Positions 25,098-34,547 are shown, counted from the stretch's first letter. The stretch is DNA of 64,000 bases from JAZRWQ01 sp045541395 (GCA_045541395.1 JAZQIZ010000001.1:124001-188000), one strand, 5' to 3'. The notes: generated by a model from the letters alone, not told the origin. Numbers and translations: made by a program.

Positions 25098-26765
25098 ATG
25101 ATGACTGATATAGAAATTGCTCAGAGCGCCATAATGCAGCCCATAACCGAAATTGCTAAAACAGCGGGCGTGGACGATAAGTATTTAGAACAGTATGGCA
25201 AATATAAAGCAAAAGTTGATATTTCTTTGCTTAATGAAAGCAGTAAAGAGAATGGCAAGTTAGTTCTTGTTACTGCAATTACCCCTACGCCTGCAGGTGA
25301 GGGTAAAACAACTACTACCATTGGCCTTGCTGATGGTATGAAAAAGCTCGGTAAGAATGTAATAGTTGCTCTTCGCGAACCTTCTTTAGGTCCTGTATTC
25401 GGTGTCAAGGGTGGTGCAGCAGGTGGCGGTTATGCACAGGTTGTTCCTATGGAGGACATTAACCTTCATTTTACCGGTGACTTTCATGCTATAGGTGCAG
25501 CCAATAATCTGCTTGCAGCAATGCTTGATAATCATATCTATCAGGGGAATAAGCTTAATATCGATGTTCGCAGAATTACATGGAAGCGTTGCGTTGATAT
25601 GAATGACCGTCAGCTCAGAGCTATTGTTAACGGCCTTGGTGCAAGAGTAAATGGCATTCCCAGAGAGGACGGTTATGATATTACTGTTGCTTCTGAAATT
25701 ATGGCTGTTTTATGTTTGGCTTCAGATATAACCGATCTGAAGAATCGTCTTGCACGTATTATTGTAGGCTATACCTATGCGGATGAACCTATAACAGCAG
25801 GTGATCTTAATGCACAGGGTGCTATGGCTGCACTTTTAAAGGATGCTATTAAGCCGAATCTCGTGCAGACATTGGAAGGAACTCCCGCATTTGTTCACGG
25901 AGGACCGTTTGCAAATATTGCTCATGGCTGTAACTCTGTTACTGCGACCAAAATGGCGTTAAAGCTTGGTGATTATGCAATTACCGAAGCAGGATTTGGT
26001 GCTGATCTTGGCGCTGAAAAGTTCTTGGATATTAAGTGCCGTTACGCAGGGCTTACTCCTTCTGCAGTTGTTATTGTAGCAACCGTTCGTGCCCTTAAAA
26101 TGCACGGTGGCCTACCTAAAACTGAACTTGGAGAAGAAAATCTTGAAGCTTTAAAGGCTGGTATGCCTAACCTTCTCCGCCATGTTTCAAATATTAAGGA
26201 AGTATATAAACTGCCTTCTGTTGTTGCTGTTAATAAATTCCCAACAGATACTGATGCTGAGGTTCAGCTTATTATTGATGAATGTAAAAAGCTTGGTGTA
26301 AATGTAGTTCTGTCTGACGTTTGGGCCAAGGGCGGCGAAGGCGGTATAGAGCTTGCGCATGAGGTTATTTCACTTTGCGAACAGACTAATGAATTTTCAT
26401 ATGCATATGAGCTTGACCTTCCTATTGAAGAAAAAATACGTGCTATTGTTCAGAGAGTTTATAGAGGTGCTGACGTTGCATTTGCTCCTTCGGCAAAGAA
26501 GCAGATTGCTAAGTTTGCTGCAATGGGATTTGATAATATTCCTGTATGTATGGCAAAAACTCAGTATAGTTTCTCTGATGATGCAACTAAGCTTGGTGCA
26601 CCGGATGGCTTTATTGTAACTGTTAAAACAGTTAAAATCAGTGCAGGCGCTGGATTTATAGTTGCTTTAACTGGTGATATAATGACTATGCCCGGATTAC
26701 CTAAGGTTCCCGCAGCAGAACGTATTGACGTTGATGAAAACGGTGTTATAACCGGTTTATTCTGA
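25098..26765 (+). CDS. fhs: Formate-tetrahydrofolate ligase
   Basis: Makes 10-formyl-tetrahydrofolate from formate, ATP and tetrahydrofolate. The 555-residue protein has the P-loop TPAGEGKTTTTIGL near residue 62, REPSLGPVFGVKGGAAGGG near residue 93, DLGAEKFLDIKCR near residue 296 and a C-terminal GDIMTMPGLPKVPAAE. It is the last gene of the purine operon and supplies the formyl donor for PurN and AICARFT. It could equally serve a Wood-Ljungdahl-type methyl branch. Two ATG codons lie in frame at 25098 and 25101; either may be used. Confidence 0.96.
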   Translation: MMTDIEIAQSAIMQPITEIAKTAGVDDKYLEQYGKYKAKVDISLLNESSKENGKLVLVTAITPTPAGEGKTTTTIGLADGMKKLGKNVIVALREPSLGPVFGVKGGAAGGGYAQVVPMEDINLHFTGDFHAIGAANNLLAAMLDNHIYQGNKLNIDVRRITWKRCVDMNDRQLRAIVNGLGARVNGIPREDGYDITVASEIMAVLCLASDITDLKNRLARIIVGYTYADEPITAGDLNAQGAMAALLKDAIKPNLVQTLEGTPAFVHGGPFANIAHGCNSVTATKMALKLGDYAITEAGFGADLGAEKFLDIKCRYAGLTPSAVVIVATVRALKMHGGLPKTELGEENLEALKAGMPNLLRHVSNIKEVYKLPSVVAVNKFPTDTDAEVQLIIDECKKLGVNVVLSDVWAKGGEGGIELAHEVISLCEQTNEFSYAYELDLPIEEKIRAIVQRVYRGADVAFAPSAKKQIAKFAAMGFDNIPVCMAKTQYSFSDDATKLGAPDGFIVTVKTVKISAGAGFIVALTGDIMTMPGLPKVPAAERIDVDENGVITGLF

Positions 26766-26804
26766 TAAAAAAAACGGAGCAGATATTTCTGCTCCGTTTT
26801 AATA
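26764..26804. terminator. Bidirectional terminator between purine and arylpyruvate operons
   Basis: AAAACGGAGCAGA (26771-26783) pairs with TCTGCTCCGTTTT (26788-26800) around TATT. An A-run lies before it and a T-run after it, so it can stop transcription from both sides. It ends the purine operon. Confidence 0.85.
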
Positions 26805-26806
26805 TA

Positions 26807-26828
26807 GCCGCCACAGTTTGTGGCGGCA
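26807..26828. terminator. Second hairpin between the convergent operons
   Basis: GCCGCCACA and TGTGGCGGC form a 9-bp GC-rich stem just downstream of the ACT-domain gene on the minus strand. It lacks a strong T-run of its own and probably works together with the adjacent terminator or protects the 3' end. Confidence 0.55.
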
Positions 26829-26833
26829 TTTAT

Positions 26834-27265
26834 TTAATAGTTAATTAATTCTTCCTGCTTCATAAGAGGAATATTTGCTTCCTTTAAAAGAGCGGTAGCC
26901 TTTTCGTTATCATTAACTCTGATAATAACACAGGCTTCGTGGCCGGACTTAAGAACAAAGGCGTAAAGATATTCTACTTCAATACCATTGTTAGCAAGTA
27001 ATTCAAGTAACATTGCAAGACCGCCGGGTTGATCGCTCATTTTTGCGGCAATAACTTCATTTAAAGAATAGATGCAACCGTCTTCCTTTAAAGCTTCTGA
27101 TGCGACTTCATTATCGGTAGCAATAAATCTTAAAATACCGAAATCACTTGTATCGGCAATAGATAGAGCGCGAATACCAACGTTTTTTGCTGATAATAAT
27201 TTAAGAACCTCTGCTAATGTACCTTTCTTGTTTTCGAGGAATACGGAAAACTGCTTAACTGTCAT
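26834..27265 (-). CDS. ACT-domain protein of the arylpyruvate operon
   Basis: A 143-residue protein made of two ACT domains (residues 1-70 and 71-143), each with the pattern of a beta strand followed by NKKGTLAEVLKLL or QPGGLAMLLELL. ACT domains bind amino acids. This stand-alone type is a common neighbour of phenylacetate-CoA ligase and indolepyruvate oxidoreductase in anaerobes and is presumed to sense an aromatic amino acid; that role is inferred. It is last in the operon, 17 bases after paaK. Confidence 0.85.
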   Translation of the reverse strand: MTVKQFSVFLENKKGTLAEVLKLLSAKNVGIRALSIADTSDFGILRFIATDNEVASEALKEDGCIYSLNEVIAAKMSDQPGGLAMLLELLANNGIEVEYLYAFVLKSGHEACVIIRVNDNEKATALLKEANIPLMKQEELINY

Positions 27266-27282
27266 TTTGTTTCATTCCTTTC

Positions 27283-28593
27283 TTAATCGTGAAGTTTACG
27301 TTTATCAATAACACGCTTTGCTTTGCCTTCACTTCTTGTTATTGTTTTAGGAGCAACAAGGTGAATCTTAGGTGAAATACCAAGCATAGTTCTCATAGCA
27401 TCAGCAAGCTTATGCTCCGCAGAGGAGATTTCCTTAACGGTATCGGAGAATGCTTCGGGGGTTAGTTCAACGTTAATATCAAGAGTATCTGTGTTGTTAA
27501 CGCGGTCAACAATAATAAGATAGTTGGGAGTATATCCTTCTTTAAGCAGAACGGTTTCGATCTGAGAGGGGAATACGTTAACGCCACGGATGATCATCAT
27601 ATCGTCACTTCTGCCCATAGGCTTAGACATCTTTACAAGAGTTCTGCCGCAGGAGCATTTCTTTCTGCTGAGAACGCAAATATCTCTTGTGCGATAACGG
27701 AGCAAGGGGAAAGCTTCTTTTGTAATTGCGGTAAATACGAGTTCACCTTTTTCGCCGTCTGGAAGAACTTCTCCGGTTTCGGGATCAATAATTTCAGGAA
27801 TAAAATGGTCTTCATTAACGTGCATGCCGGTTTGTTCGGTACATTCAAATGAAACGCCCGGACCGGAAGTTTCAGTAAGACCGTATATATCATAAGCCTT
27901 AATGCCAAGACTTTTTTCAATATCTCTGCGCATTTCTTCGGTCCAGGGTTCTGCACCAAAAATGCCTGCCTTGAGGCTGTTATCTTCAGGTTTGTAGCCT
28001 GCTTCCTTAAGGGATTCGCCGATATAAGCGGCATAAGAAGGAGTGCAACAAAGAATAGTGGCTTTCAGATCCATCATAAATTGAATTTGTCTCTCTGTAT
28101 TGCCTGAAGACATAGGGAGGGTAAGACAACCAACTTTGTGAGAGCCGCCGTTAAGACCGGGGCCGCCGGTAAACAAGCCGTAGCCGTAGCAAACCTGACA
28201 AACGTCTTCATTTGTACCGCCAACAGCAACAACTGCTCTGGCACAACAGTCTTCCCAAAGGTCAACGTCTTCCTGTGTGTAGAATGCAACTACTCTTCTG
28301 CCGGTAGTACCGGAAGTAGACTGGATCCTAACGCAGTTTTTTATGTCGGTAGCCAGTAAGCCGTAAGGATACTGATCGCGAAGATCGTCTTTTGTAATAA
28401 AGGGCAACTTGTGAAGATCTTCAACGCCTTTGATATCGTCAGGGGTCAGGCCCTTTTCTTCCATCTTGGCGCGATAAAAGGGAACGTTATCCCATACGTG
28501 CTTTACCTGTTTGACAAGACGTTCGCTTTGTAATTTACGCATGTCTTCATAGGCCATTGTTTCAATTTCTTTCTGATAGTAGTTCTGTGCCAT
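27283..28593 (-). CDS. paaK: Phenylacetate-CoA ligase (AMP-forming)
   Basis: Activates phenylacetate or related arylacetates to CoA esters with ATP. At 436 residues it is the compact PaaK form. Motifs: STSGTTGRRV (ATP loop) near residue 93, YGLTETSGPG near residue 238, and LRYRTRDICVLSRKKCSCGRT near residue 298, followed by GRSDDMMIIRGVNVFPSQIE, which is typical of PaaK. Next to iorAB it probably links arylacetate with arylacetyl-CoA, either to save energy while fermenting aromatic amino acids or to salvage arylacetates for their synthesis. Direction cannot be read from sequence. Confidence 0.94.
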   Translation of the reverse strand: MAQNYYQKEIETMAYEDMRKLQSERLVKQVKHVWDNVPFYRAKMEEKGLTPDDIKGVEDLHKLPFITKDDLRDQYPYGLLATDIKNCVRIQSTSGTTGRRVVAFYTQEDVDLWEDCCARAVVAVGGTNEDVCQVCYGYGLFTGGPGLNGGSHKVGCLTLPMSSGNTERQIQFMMDLKATILCCTPSYAAYIGESLKEAGYKPEDNSLKAGIFGAEPWTEEMRRDIEKSLGIKAYDIYGLTETSGPGVSFECTEQTGMHVNEDHFIPEIIDPETGEVLPDGEKGELVFTAITKEAFPLLRYRTRDICVLSRKKCSCGRTLVKMSKPMGRSDDMMIIRGVNVFPSQIETVLLKEGYTPNYLIIVDRVNNTDTLDINVELTPEAFSDTVKEISSAEHKLADAMRTMLGISPKIHLVAPKTITRSEGKAKRVIDKRKLHD

Positions 28594-28627
28594 TTTAAAA
28601 TTTTTTCTCCTTTCGTAAGTAATTATG

Positions 28628-29200
28628 TTAAGAATTATATCCTAGCATAAATGCTTTTGAATTTATTTCTACAAACTTTGTTGCAACAGTTTTAGCCAGA
28701 ACGTCAAGCCATTTCTGAGGTTCTAAACCAAAGTGTTTAGCGAGTTTGCCCATAAGTACAATATTAACGGCTTTACTTGTTCCTGCTTCATTAGCAAGAG
28801 CAAGTGCATCAAAGTCTTCAATATTACAACCTTTATTTTTAAGCTCGTCCAAAATTTCAGTAGGATATTCCTTTGCACCGGTAATAACGGGCATCGGATC
28901 GATTTGCTGTGTGTTGGTAATAATTATACCGCCTTTTTTTAGATATGAAATATATCTTGCTGCTTCTAGTTTTTCAAAGGAAATAATATAGTCTGCTTCG
29001 CCTAAATCAATAATAGGGGAGTAAACCTTTTCACCAAAGCGGACGTAAGTAACAACCGAGCCGCCTCGCTGGCTCATACCGTGTACCTCAGACACCTTAA
29101 CGTCATAACCTTCGTTGGTTAGCAGATTTCCTAAAAGTTTACTTGCAAGAAGAGAGCCCTGTCCACCAACGCCAACTATCATAATATTTTTTGTTTCCAT
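28628..29200 (-). CDS. iorB: Indolepyruvate ferredoxin oxidoreductase, beta subunit
   Basis: The 190-residue gamma-domain-type subunit of IOR. It has the opening GVGGQGSLLASKLLG and VSEVHGMSQRGGSVVTYVRFG, the hallmarks of the family, and a middle ADYIISFEKLEAARY. With IorA it oxidises arylpyruvates to arylacetyl-CoA and CO2 while reducing ferredoxin. It lies 15 bases after iorA on the same strand. Firm. Confidence 0.94.
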   Translation of the reverse strand: METKNIMIVGVGGQGSLLASKLLGNLLTNEGYDVKVSEVHGMSQRGGSVVTYVRFGEKVYSPIIDLGEADYIISFEKLEAARYISYLKKGGIIITNTQQIDPMPVITGAKEYPTEILDELKNKGCNIEDFDALALANEAGTSKAVNIVLMGKLAKHFGLEPQKWLDVLAKTVATKFVEINSKAFMLGYNS

Positions 29201-29215
29201 TATTAGGCTCCTTTC

Positions 29216-30943
29216 TTAATGAATTGCATCAAATGAGCACATTTGCTTGCAAACACCGCAACCGATGCATTGAGTATTATCAATTATTGCTTTTTTGTTT
29301 CTGAAACTTATTGCCGGACATCCTATCTTCATGCATTTTTTGCAACCGCGGCATTTATCAATATCAACAACAGAGGCAGGGTTCTTTTTAACGGTTTTAA
29401 GCAGAGCACAAGGTCTTCTGGAGATAATAACAGAAGGTTCTTCTGCTTCAAGTTCTTCTAAAAGTGCATTTTCGCATTGTGCAATATTATAAGGATCAAC
29501 TACCTGAACACGCTTAATGCCTATTGCTTTGCATAAAGCTTCAAGATCTATCTTGCCTGCAGGATTGCCTTTAATATCAAGACCTGTTGTTGGATTCTGC
29601 TGATGTCCGGTCATCCCGGTAATAGAATTATCAAGAATTATTACGGTTGATGCTGACTGATTGTATGCTATATCAACAAGACCGGTAATGCCTGAATGCA
29701 TAAAGGTAGAGTCGCCGATAACTGCAACAGATTTTGTTTCTCCATCCCTGCCACGAGCTTTGTTAAAGCCGTGAAGCCCTGAAACGGAAGCGCCCATACA
29801 TAAAGTAGTATCAATTGCATTCAAGGGCTGCTGTGCACCTAAGGTGTAACAACCTATATCGCCCATAACAGTAATCTTGTGTTTAGAAAGTACATAATAC
29901 ATACCTCTGTGAGGGCAGCCGGCACACATTACGGGAGGTCTTACAGGTATTTCAGTTTCAGAAACAGTAGTTTTGGGGAGTGAAATTCCAAAAGCCTTTG
30001 CAATCGTAGACTGTGAAAGTTCACCTATATTTGAAAATATATTTTTACCTTCAACCTGTAGGTCAAGGGTTTTACAGAAGGTCTCTATAATTCCGTCCAA
30101 CTCTTCAACAACATACAGCTTCTTTACTTTACCGGCAAAGTATTTAATCATCTTAGGGGGAAGTGGGTGTACCATACCGAGTTTTAATACGGGAACAGAA
30201 TTTTTGAAAACCTCTTTAACATACTGGTAAGCTGTACCTGAGGTAATAATACCAAATTCGTTGCTTTCTCCCTCATCGATCCTGTTGTATTCACAGTTTT
30301 CAGCAAATTCAGAAAGCTTTAGCATACGTTCTTCTACAAAAGGATGACGGAATTTGGCATAGCCGGGCATCATTATGTATTTGGATGGAGTCTTCTCATA
30401 GGGTTTGTCTTTAATATCAATTCTGCCTGAAGTTTCAACTATACTTTGTGAGTGAGCTATTCTTGTACATGTTCTCATAAATACTGGAGTATCAAACTTT
30501 TCCGAAAGTTCAAAAGAAGATTTTGCAAATCTTAGGGCTTCATCGGAATCTGCAGGTTCAAGCATAGGAATTTTTGCTGCAATTGCATAGTGTCTTGAAT
30601 CCTGCTCGTTTTGAGAAGAATGCATAGCAGGGTCATCAGCAACACAAATAACAAGACCGGCATTTACTCCTGTATAAGAAAGAGTGAATATAGGGTCAGC
30701 AGCAACGTTAAGACCAACGTGCTTCATACAGCAAACAGAACGTTTTCCGCCAAGCGCTGCACCAAATGCAACTTCTGCAGCAACTTTTTCATTGGGAGCC
30801 CATTCACTGTATATATCATCATATTTTGCAAGGAATTCTGTTATTTCAGTGGAAGGAGTGCCGGGGTAACTGGATACTACTCCTATTCCGCCTTCATAAA
30901 AGCCTCTGGCAAGTGCTTCGTTGCCAATCATAAGTTTTTTCAT
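29216..30943 (-). CDS. iorA: Indolepyruvate ferredoxin oxidoreductase, alpha subunit
   Basis: The 575-residue TPP- and Fe-S-containing subunit. The N-terminal pyrimidine-binding part has GGIGVVSSYPGTPSTEITEF and the EWAPNEKVAAEVAFGAA motif. The TPP core has MCAGCPHRGMYYVL near residue 340, GDIGCYTLG and GDSTFMHSGITG. The C-terminus has two 4Fe-4S motifs, CRGCKKCMKIGCP and CIGCGVCKQMC. It makes aryl-CoA from the pyruvates of tryptophan, phenylalanine and tyrosine. The reduced ferredoxin can feed the Rnf complex encoded at 51813-56880. Confidence 0.95.
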   Translation of the reverse strand: MKKLMIGNEALARGFYEGGIGVVSSYPGTPSTEITEFLAKYDDIYSEWAPNEKVAAEVAFGAALGGKRSVCCMKHVGLNVAADPIFTLSYTGVNAGLVICVADDPAMHSSQNEQDSRHYAIAAKIPMLEPADSDEALRFAKSSFELSEKFDTPVFMRTCTRIAHSQSIVETSGRIDIKDKPYEKTPSKYIMMPGYAKFRHPFVEERMLKLSEFAENCEYNRIDEGESNEFGIITSGTAYQYVKEVFKNSVPVLKLGMVHPLPPKMIKYFAGKVKKLYVVEELDGIIETFCKTLDLQVEGKNIFSNIGELSQSTIAKAFGISLPKTTVSETEIPVRPPVMCAGCPHRGMYYVLSKHKITVMGDIGCYTLGAQQPLNAIDTTLCMGASVSGLHGFNKARGRDGETKSVAVIGDSTFMHSGITGLVDIAYNQSASTVIILDNSITGMTGHQQNPTTGLDIKGNPAGKIDLEALCKAIGIKRVQVVDPYNIAQCENALLEELEAEEPSVIISRRPCALLKTVKKNPASVVDIDKCRGCKKCMKIGCPAISFRNKKAIIDNTQCIGCGVCKQMCSFDAIH

Positions 30944-30960
30944 ATCTCAATCTTCCTTTT

Positions 30961-32601
30961 TTAACTTTCAGTTGCTTTTTCTACAAGACGAACACCGCAA
31001 TATATTTCTCTCAACTTAGGCTTTTCAATTTTGCCTGTTGCATTACGGGGAACCTTTGCAAAAATTATTTTTTTAGGTCGTTTATAGCGGGGTAACTCTG
31101 CACAGAATTCATAAATCTCTTCTTCTGAGCAGGTATACTCAGGCTTTATTTCTATTATTGCAGTTGCGATTTCTCCTAAGCGTGAATCAGGAAGACCAAT
31201 AACAGCAACATCCTTGATTTTATCGTTTGCTCTGAGATAATCTTCAATCTGAACAGGATACAGGTTTTCACCGCCGCTGATAATAACATCTTTTTTACGG
31301 TCAACAAGATATATAAATCCGTCTTCATCTATCTTGGCCATATCGCCTGTAAGCAACCACTCACCCTTAATAACTTCATTTGTAGCGTCTGGATTCTTAT
31401 AGTAACAACGCATAACACCGGGGCCCTTAACTGCAAGTTCGCCAACCTGCCCCTGAGGTACCTCATTAAGGTTCTCGTCAACAACCTTTGTTTCCCATCC
31501 GTAACCAGCAACACCAATTGCGCCAACCTTATGTATATTTTCCATTCCAAGATGTACACAGCCGGGGCCAATAGATTCGGAGAGACCATAGTTGGTATCA
31601 TACTGATGCTCAGGGAAGACAGATTTCCATCTTCTGATAAGGCTTGGAGGAACAGGCTGTGCGCCAATATGCATAAGTCGCCATTGACCTAAACGGTAAT
31701 CAGATAATTTAACCTCTCCGCTTTCTATAGCATCGAGAATATCCTGTGCCCAGGGAACAAGAAGCCAAACTATAGTGGCTTTTTCTTCTGAAACGCACTG
31801 TAAAATCCATTCTGGCTTTACGCCTCTGAGGATAACTGCCTTAGACGCAGATAATAAACTGCCGAACCAATGCATTTTAGCACCGGTATGATATAGGGGA
31901 GGGATGCATAAAAATACATCGTCTTTAGTTTGCTGATGATGCGCCTGTTCGGTTAAACAGGAAGAAACCAGGGCCTTGTGACTATGTAAGATCGCTTTGG
32001 GAAAGCCTGTGGTGCCTGATGAAAAATAAATAGCGGCATCATCTTCATCTTGAATGTCTGTAGGTGGAACAATAGAAGAACAGCAATATACCATGTCAGC
32101 ATAATTATCTGCAAATGTAGGGGTATCATTTCTTTCTCCTACAAAAAAGAAATGCTTTATGTTAGAAAGCTTGTCCATTATCTGTTCAATTCGTTCTGTA
32201 AATTCAGGTCCAAAAATAAGGATTGAACAATCTGCCAAATCGGCACAGTATGCTATTTCATCGGAAGTGTATCTGTAGTTCATAGGTACAGCAAGTGCAC
32301 CTGTTTTAAGGATGCCAAAATATATAGGAAGCCATTCAATACAGTTCATTAGCAGGATAGCAACCTTATCACCTTTTTTTACTCTCCTTGTTATAAGAAG
32401 ATTTGCAAAACGATTTGAGTTTGTATCGAATTCACGCCAGGTTATTTCCCTGCGATATTTTTCACTTTCGGTTGCTTCGATAAGATTATACTCTCTCCAG
32501 GTAATATTTCGTTCCGGTTGATTTTGCGGAGTAATTTCAGCAAGAGCAACCTCGTTAGGGTATAATCGAGCATTCTTTTCAAGAAAATCAGTAATGGGCA
32601 T
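30961..32601 (-). CDS. AMP-forming acyl-CoA synthetase
   Basis: A 546-residue member of the adenylate-forming ligases. It has YFSSGTTGFPKAILHSH near residue 210, NYGLSESIGPG near residue 325, TGDMAKIDEDGFIYLVDRKKD near residue 420 and the C-terminal lysine motif in RNATGKIEKPKLRE. Length and motifs fit fatty-acyl or aryl-acid CoA ligases. I chose ATG 32601, with GAGG upstream, over a start 17 codons earlier that lacks a ribosome site. It opens the ior-paaK operon, so an aromatic acid is a possible substrate, though this is inference. The operon thus has two different CoA ligases. Confidence 0.9.
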   Translation of the reverse strand: MPITDFLEKNARLYPNEVALAEITPQNQPERNITWREYNLIEATESEKYRREITWREFDTNSNRFANLLITRRVKKGDKVAILLMNCIEWLPIYFGILKTGALAVPMNYRYTSDEIAYCADLADCSILIFGPEFTERIEQIMDKLSNIKHFFFVGERNDTPTFADNYADMVYCCSSIVPPTDIQDEDDAAIYFSSGTTGFPKAILHSHKALVSSCLTEQAHHQQTKDDVFLCIPPLYHTGAKMHWFGSLLSASKAVILRGVKPEWILQCVSEEKATIVWLLVPWAQDILDAIESGEVKLSDYRLGQWRLMHIGAQPVPPSLIRRWKSVFPEHQYDTNYGLSESIGPGCVHLGMENIHKVGAIGVAGYGWETKVVDENLNEVPQGQVGELAVKGPGVMRCYYKNPDATNEVIKGEWLLTGDMAKIDEDGFIYLVDRKKDVIISGGENLYPVQIEDYLRANDKIKDVAVIGLPDSRLGEIATAIIEIKPEYTCSEEEIYEFCAELPRYKRPKKIIFAKVPRNATGKIEKPKLREIYCGVRLVEKATES

Positions 32602-32671
32602 AATGCTTACCTCGCTTTTTTGCAAAAAAATGAATAAATACTCATTTTTCACTTGATTAAATATAAAAAAT

Positions 32672-32700
32672 ATTTTATCATTATTTTCGGCATATTACAA
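32672..32700 (-). promoter_or_regulatory. Possible promoter of the arylpyruvate operon
   Basis: TTGTAA (32695-32700) and TAAAAT (32672-32677) on the minus strand are 17 bases apart, about 70 bases before the first start codon. Both boxes are only fair matches. Confidence 0.45.
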
Positions 32701-32733
32701 GTAATTTTTATTATATTATTTTAAAAATAGGGG

Positions 32734-32762
32734 TTGCATAATACTTAGGGATATGCTATAAT
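32734..32762 (+). promoter_or_regulatory. Histidine operon promoter
   Basis: TTGCAT (32734-32739) and a perfect TATAAT (32757-32762) lie 17 bases apart. Only about 45 bases of leader precede hisZ. There is no room for a T-box or attenuator and I see no leader peptide. Confidence 0.78.
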
Positions 32763-32813
32763 CACTTTATTGGTTCATCACTTTAATTCGATAAAGCAAA
32801 TAAGGAGTCTGAA

Positions 32814-33920
32814 ATGATAAATTCCATACTTAATAAAGAGGAAAGTTTAATACTTGAGCTTCGTAGTATTTTTGAGGCATATGGTTATAAGAAATACAGA
32901 ATGAATAGATTTGAAGAGTATTCTTTGTATATGAATAATAAGGATTTTCTTGTTAGTGAGTCTGTTATTTCCTTTACTAATCTTGATGGTAAACTACTTG
33001 CTCTTAAGCCTGACGTTACATTGTCTATAGTAAAATATGCAGCAATGGACCGAGAACAGAGATTGTATTATATTGAAAACGTTTATCGCCCTGATAAGGC
33101 CAAACGCAATTATTGTGAAATTGAGCAAATGGGCTTAGAAAGAATCGGTGTAATTGACGATTACGCTATTGCTGAAACATTATATTTAGCTGGTCGCAGC
33201 TTGAATACTGTTTCTAAAGATAGTCTTTTGGAAATAAGTCATATGGGTTATGTTTTTGGCTTATTTAATTATTATAATATTTCTTCTGAATATATTCCTG
33301 AATTGCTAAAGCTAATTGCCGGTAAAAACTCTGCCGGTATTAGAAAGTATGTTTTATCTATTGGCATCGAAGAGCAAGGAGCTGAAGCTATTTCTCAGAT
33401 ACCGTTTTTGTTTGGTGATTGGAATACTGTAATTGATAAGGCTAAAGCTTTGTGCTCTACAGATGAGTGTGCTGCTGCTCTTAAGCAGCTTGTGACACTT
33501 GGTAAATTATTATCCGATAACAAGGGTATTTGTCCTGTCCGACTTGATCTTTCTGTTGTTGGTGATTCGGATTATTATAACGGTATAATATTTAATGGTT
33601 ATATAAATGGGTTACCTGCTAAAGTACTATCCGGTGGCCAGTATGACAGAATACTAAAAAAACTAAGAAAAAGCGGTGGGGCAATTGGTTTTGCTATCTA
33701 TTTAAATGAATTAAGTTATATTTTAGCCTCGAAATATGATTATGATTGTGATATAATAATTAAATATGATTCCGAAGATGATATTTCTGACCTCAATAAA
33801 TTTATTAACACACTTATAAAAGAGGGTAAAACTGTTTATGCGTGTCTCAAAGGTTTGAAAACAGATATTAGAGCTAAAGAAGAGATTATTTTTAATGGTG
33901 AGCTTGTGGAGGAAATGTAA
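32814..33920 (+). CDS. hisZ: ATP phosphoribosyltransferase regulatory subunit
   Basis: HisZ resembles histidyl-tRNA synthetase but has no aminoacylation role. It pairs with the short HisG and is needed for its activity. The 368-residue protein shows the class II synthetase-like core: LKPDVTLSIVKYA near residue 65, RLYYIENVYRPDKAKRNY near residue 80 and the C-terminal GGQYDRILKKLRKSGGAIGFAI. It lacks the C-terminal anticodon-binding domain. It opens the his operon and abuts hisG directly. Confidence 0.93.
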   Translation: MINSILNKEESLILELRSIFEAYGYKKYRMNRFEEYSLYMNNKDFLVSESVISFTNLDGKLLALKPDVTLSIVKYAAMDREQRLYYIENVYRPDKAKRNYCEIEQMGLERIGVIDDYAIAETLYLAGRSLNTVSKDSLLEISHMGYVFGLFNYYNISSEYIPELLKLIAGKNSAGIRKYVLSIGIEEQGAEAISQIPFLFGDWNTVIDKAKALCSTDECAAALKQLVTLGKLLSDNKGICPVRLDLSVVGDSDYYNGIIFNGYINGLPAKVLSGGQYDRILKKLRKSGGAIGFAIYLNELSYILASKYDYDCDIIIKYDSEDDISDLNKFINTLIKEGKTVYACLKGLKTDIRAKEEIIFNGELVEEM

Positions 33921-34547
33921 ATGCTGACAATCGCATTACCAAAAGGCAGACTTGGTAATTCTGTTTATAAAATATTGGAACAATCCGGGTATGGCTGTCC
34001 GGAAATGAACGAAAGCAGCCGTAAACTTGTATTTGAAAATAAAGAGGCCGGTGTAAGATATCTTACAGTTAAGCCATCTGACGTTACAGTATATGTTGAA
34101 AGAGGCGCTGCTGATGTAGGTATAGCAGGTAAGGATATTTTGTCTGAAACAGAAGCTAACGTTTATGAACTTCTGGATTTAGGTTTTGGTAAGTGCCGAA
34201 TGGCGGTTGCGGCAAAACGTAATTTTCAGGATGATACCGATAGGGCACTTCGTGTTGCAACCAAGTTTGTCAATATAGCTAACAAGCATTATGCAAATAA
34301 GGGAAGAGTTATTGACATTATTCCTTTGCATGGCAGCATTGAACTTGCACCTATACTTGGAATGTCCGATGTTATTGTAGATATTGTTGAAAGCGGAAGT
34401 ACACTAAAGGAAAATGACCTTGTTGTTATAGAAGAGTTTATGCAGATATCAGCAAGGTTTATAGTTAATCAGTCTAGCTATAAGTTTAAACAGAATGAGA
34501 TAGACTGTATGGTAGAAAAGCTTAAGGAGGCTATTGGTAATGATTAA
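33921..34547 (+). CDS. hisG: ATP phosphoribosyltransferase, short form
   Basis: Catalyses the first, feedback-controlled step of histidine synthesis. The 208-residue protein is the short form that lacks the C-terminal ACT-like domain and needs HisZ, encoded immediately upstream. LTIALPKGRLG opens the chain, AADVGIAGKDIL lies near residue 69, and VDIVESGSTLKEN near residue 150 is the PRPP loop region. The ATG follows the hisZ stop with no gap. Confidence 0.96.
   Translation: MLTIALPKGRLGNSVYKILEQSGYGCPEMNESSRKLVFENKEAGVRYLTVKPSDVTVYVERGAADVGIAGKDILSETEANVYELLDLGFGKCRMAVAAKRNFQDDTDRALRVATKFVNIANKHYANKGRVIDIIPLHGSIELAPILGMSDVIVDIVESGSTLKENDLVVIEEFMQISARFIVNQSSYKFKQNEIDCMVEKLKEAIGND

Noticed and set aside
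32763..32813. T-box or histidine leader attenuator before hisZ
   Set aside because: Only about 45 bases of leader, without hairpins, a T-box motif or a His-rich peptide.
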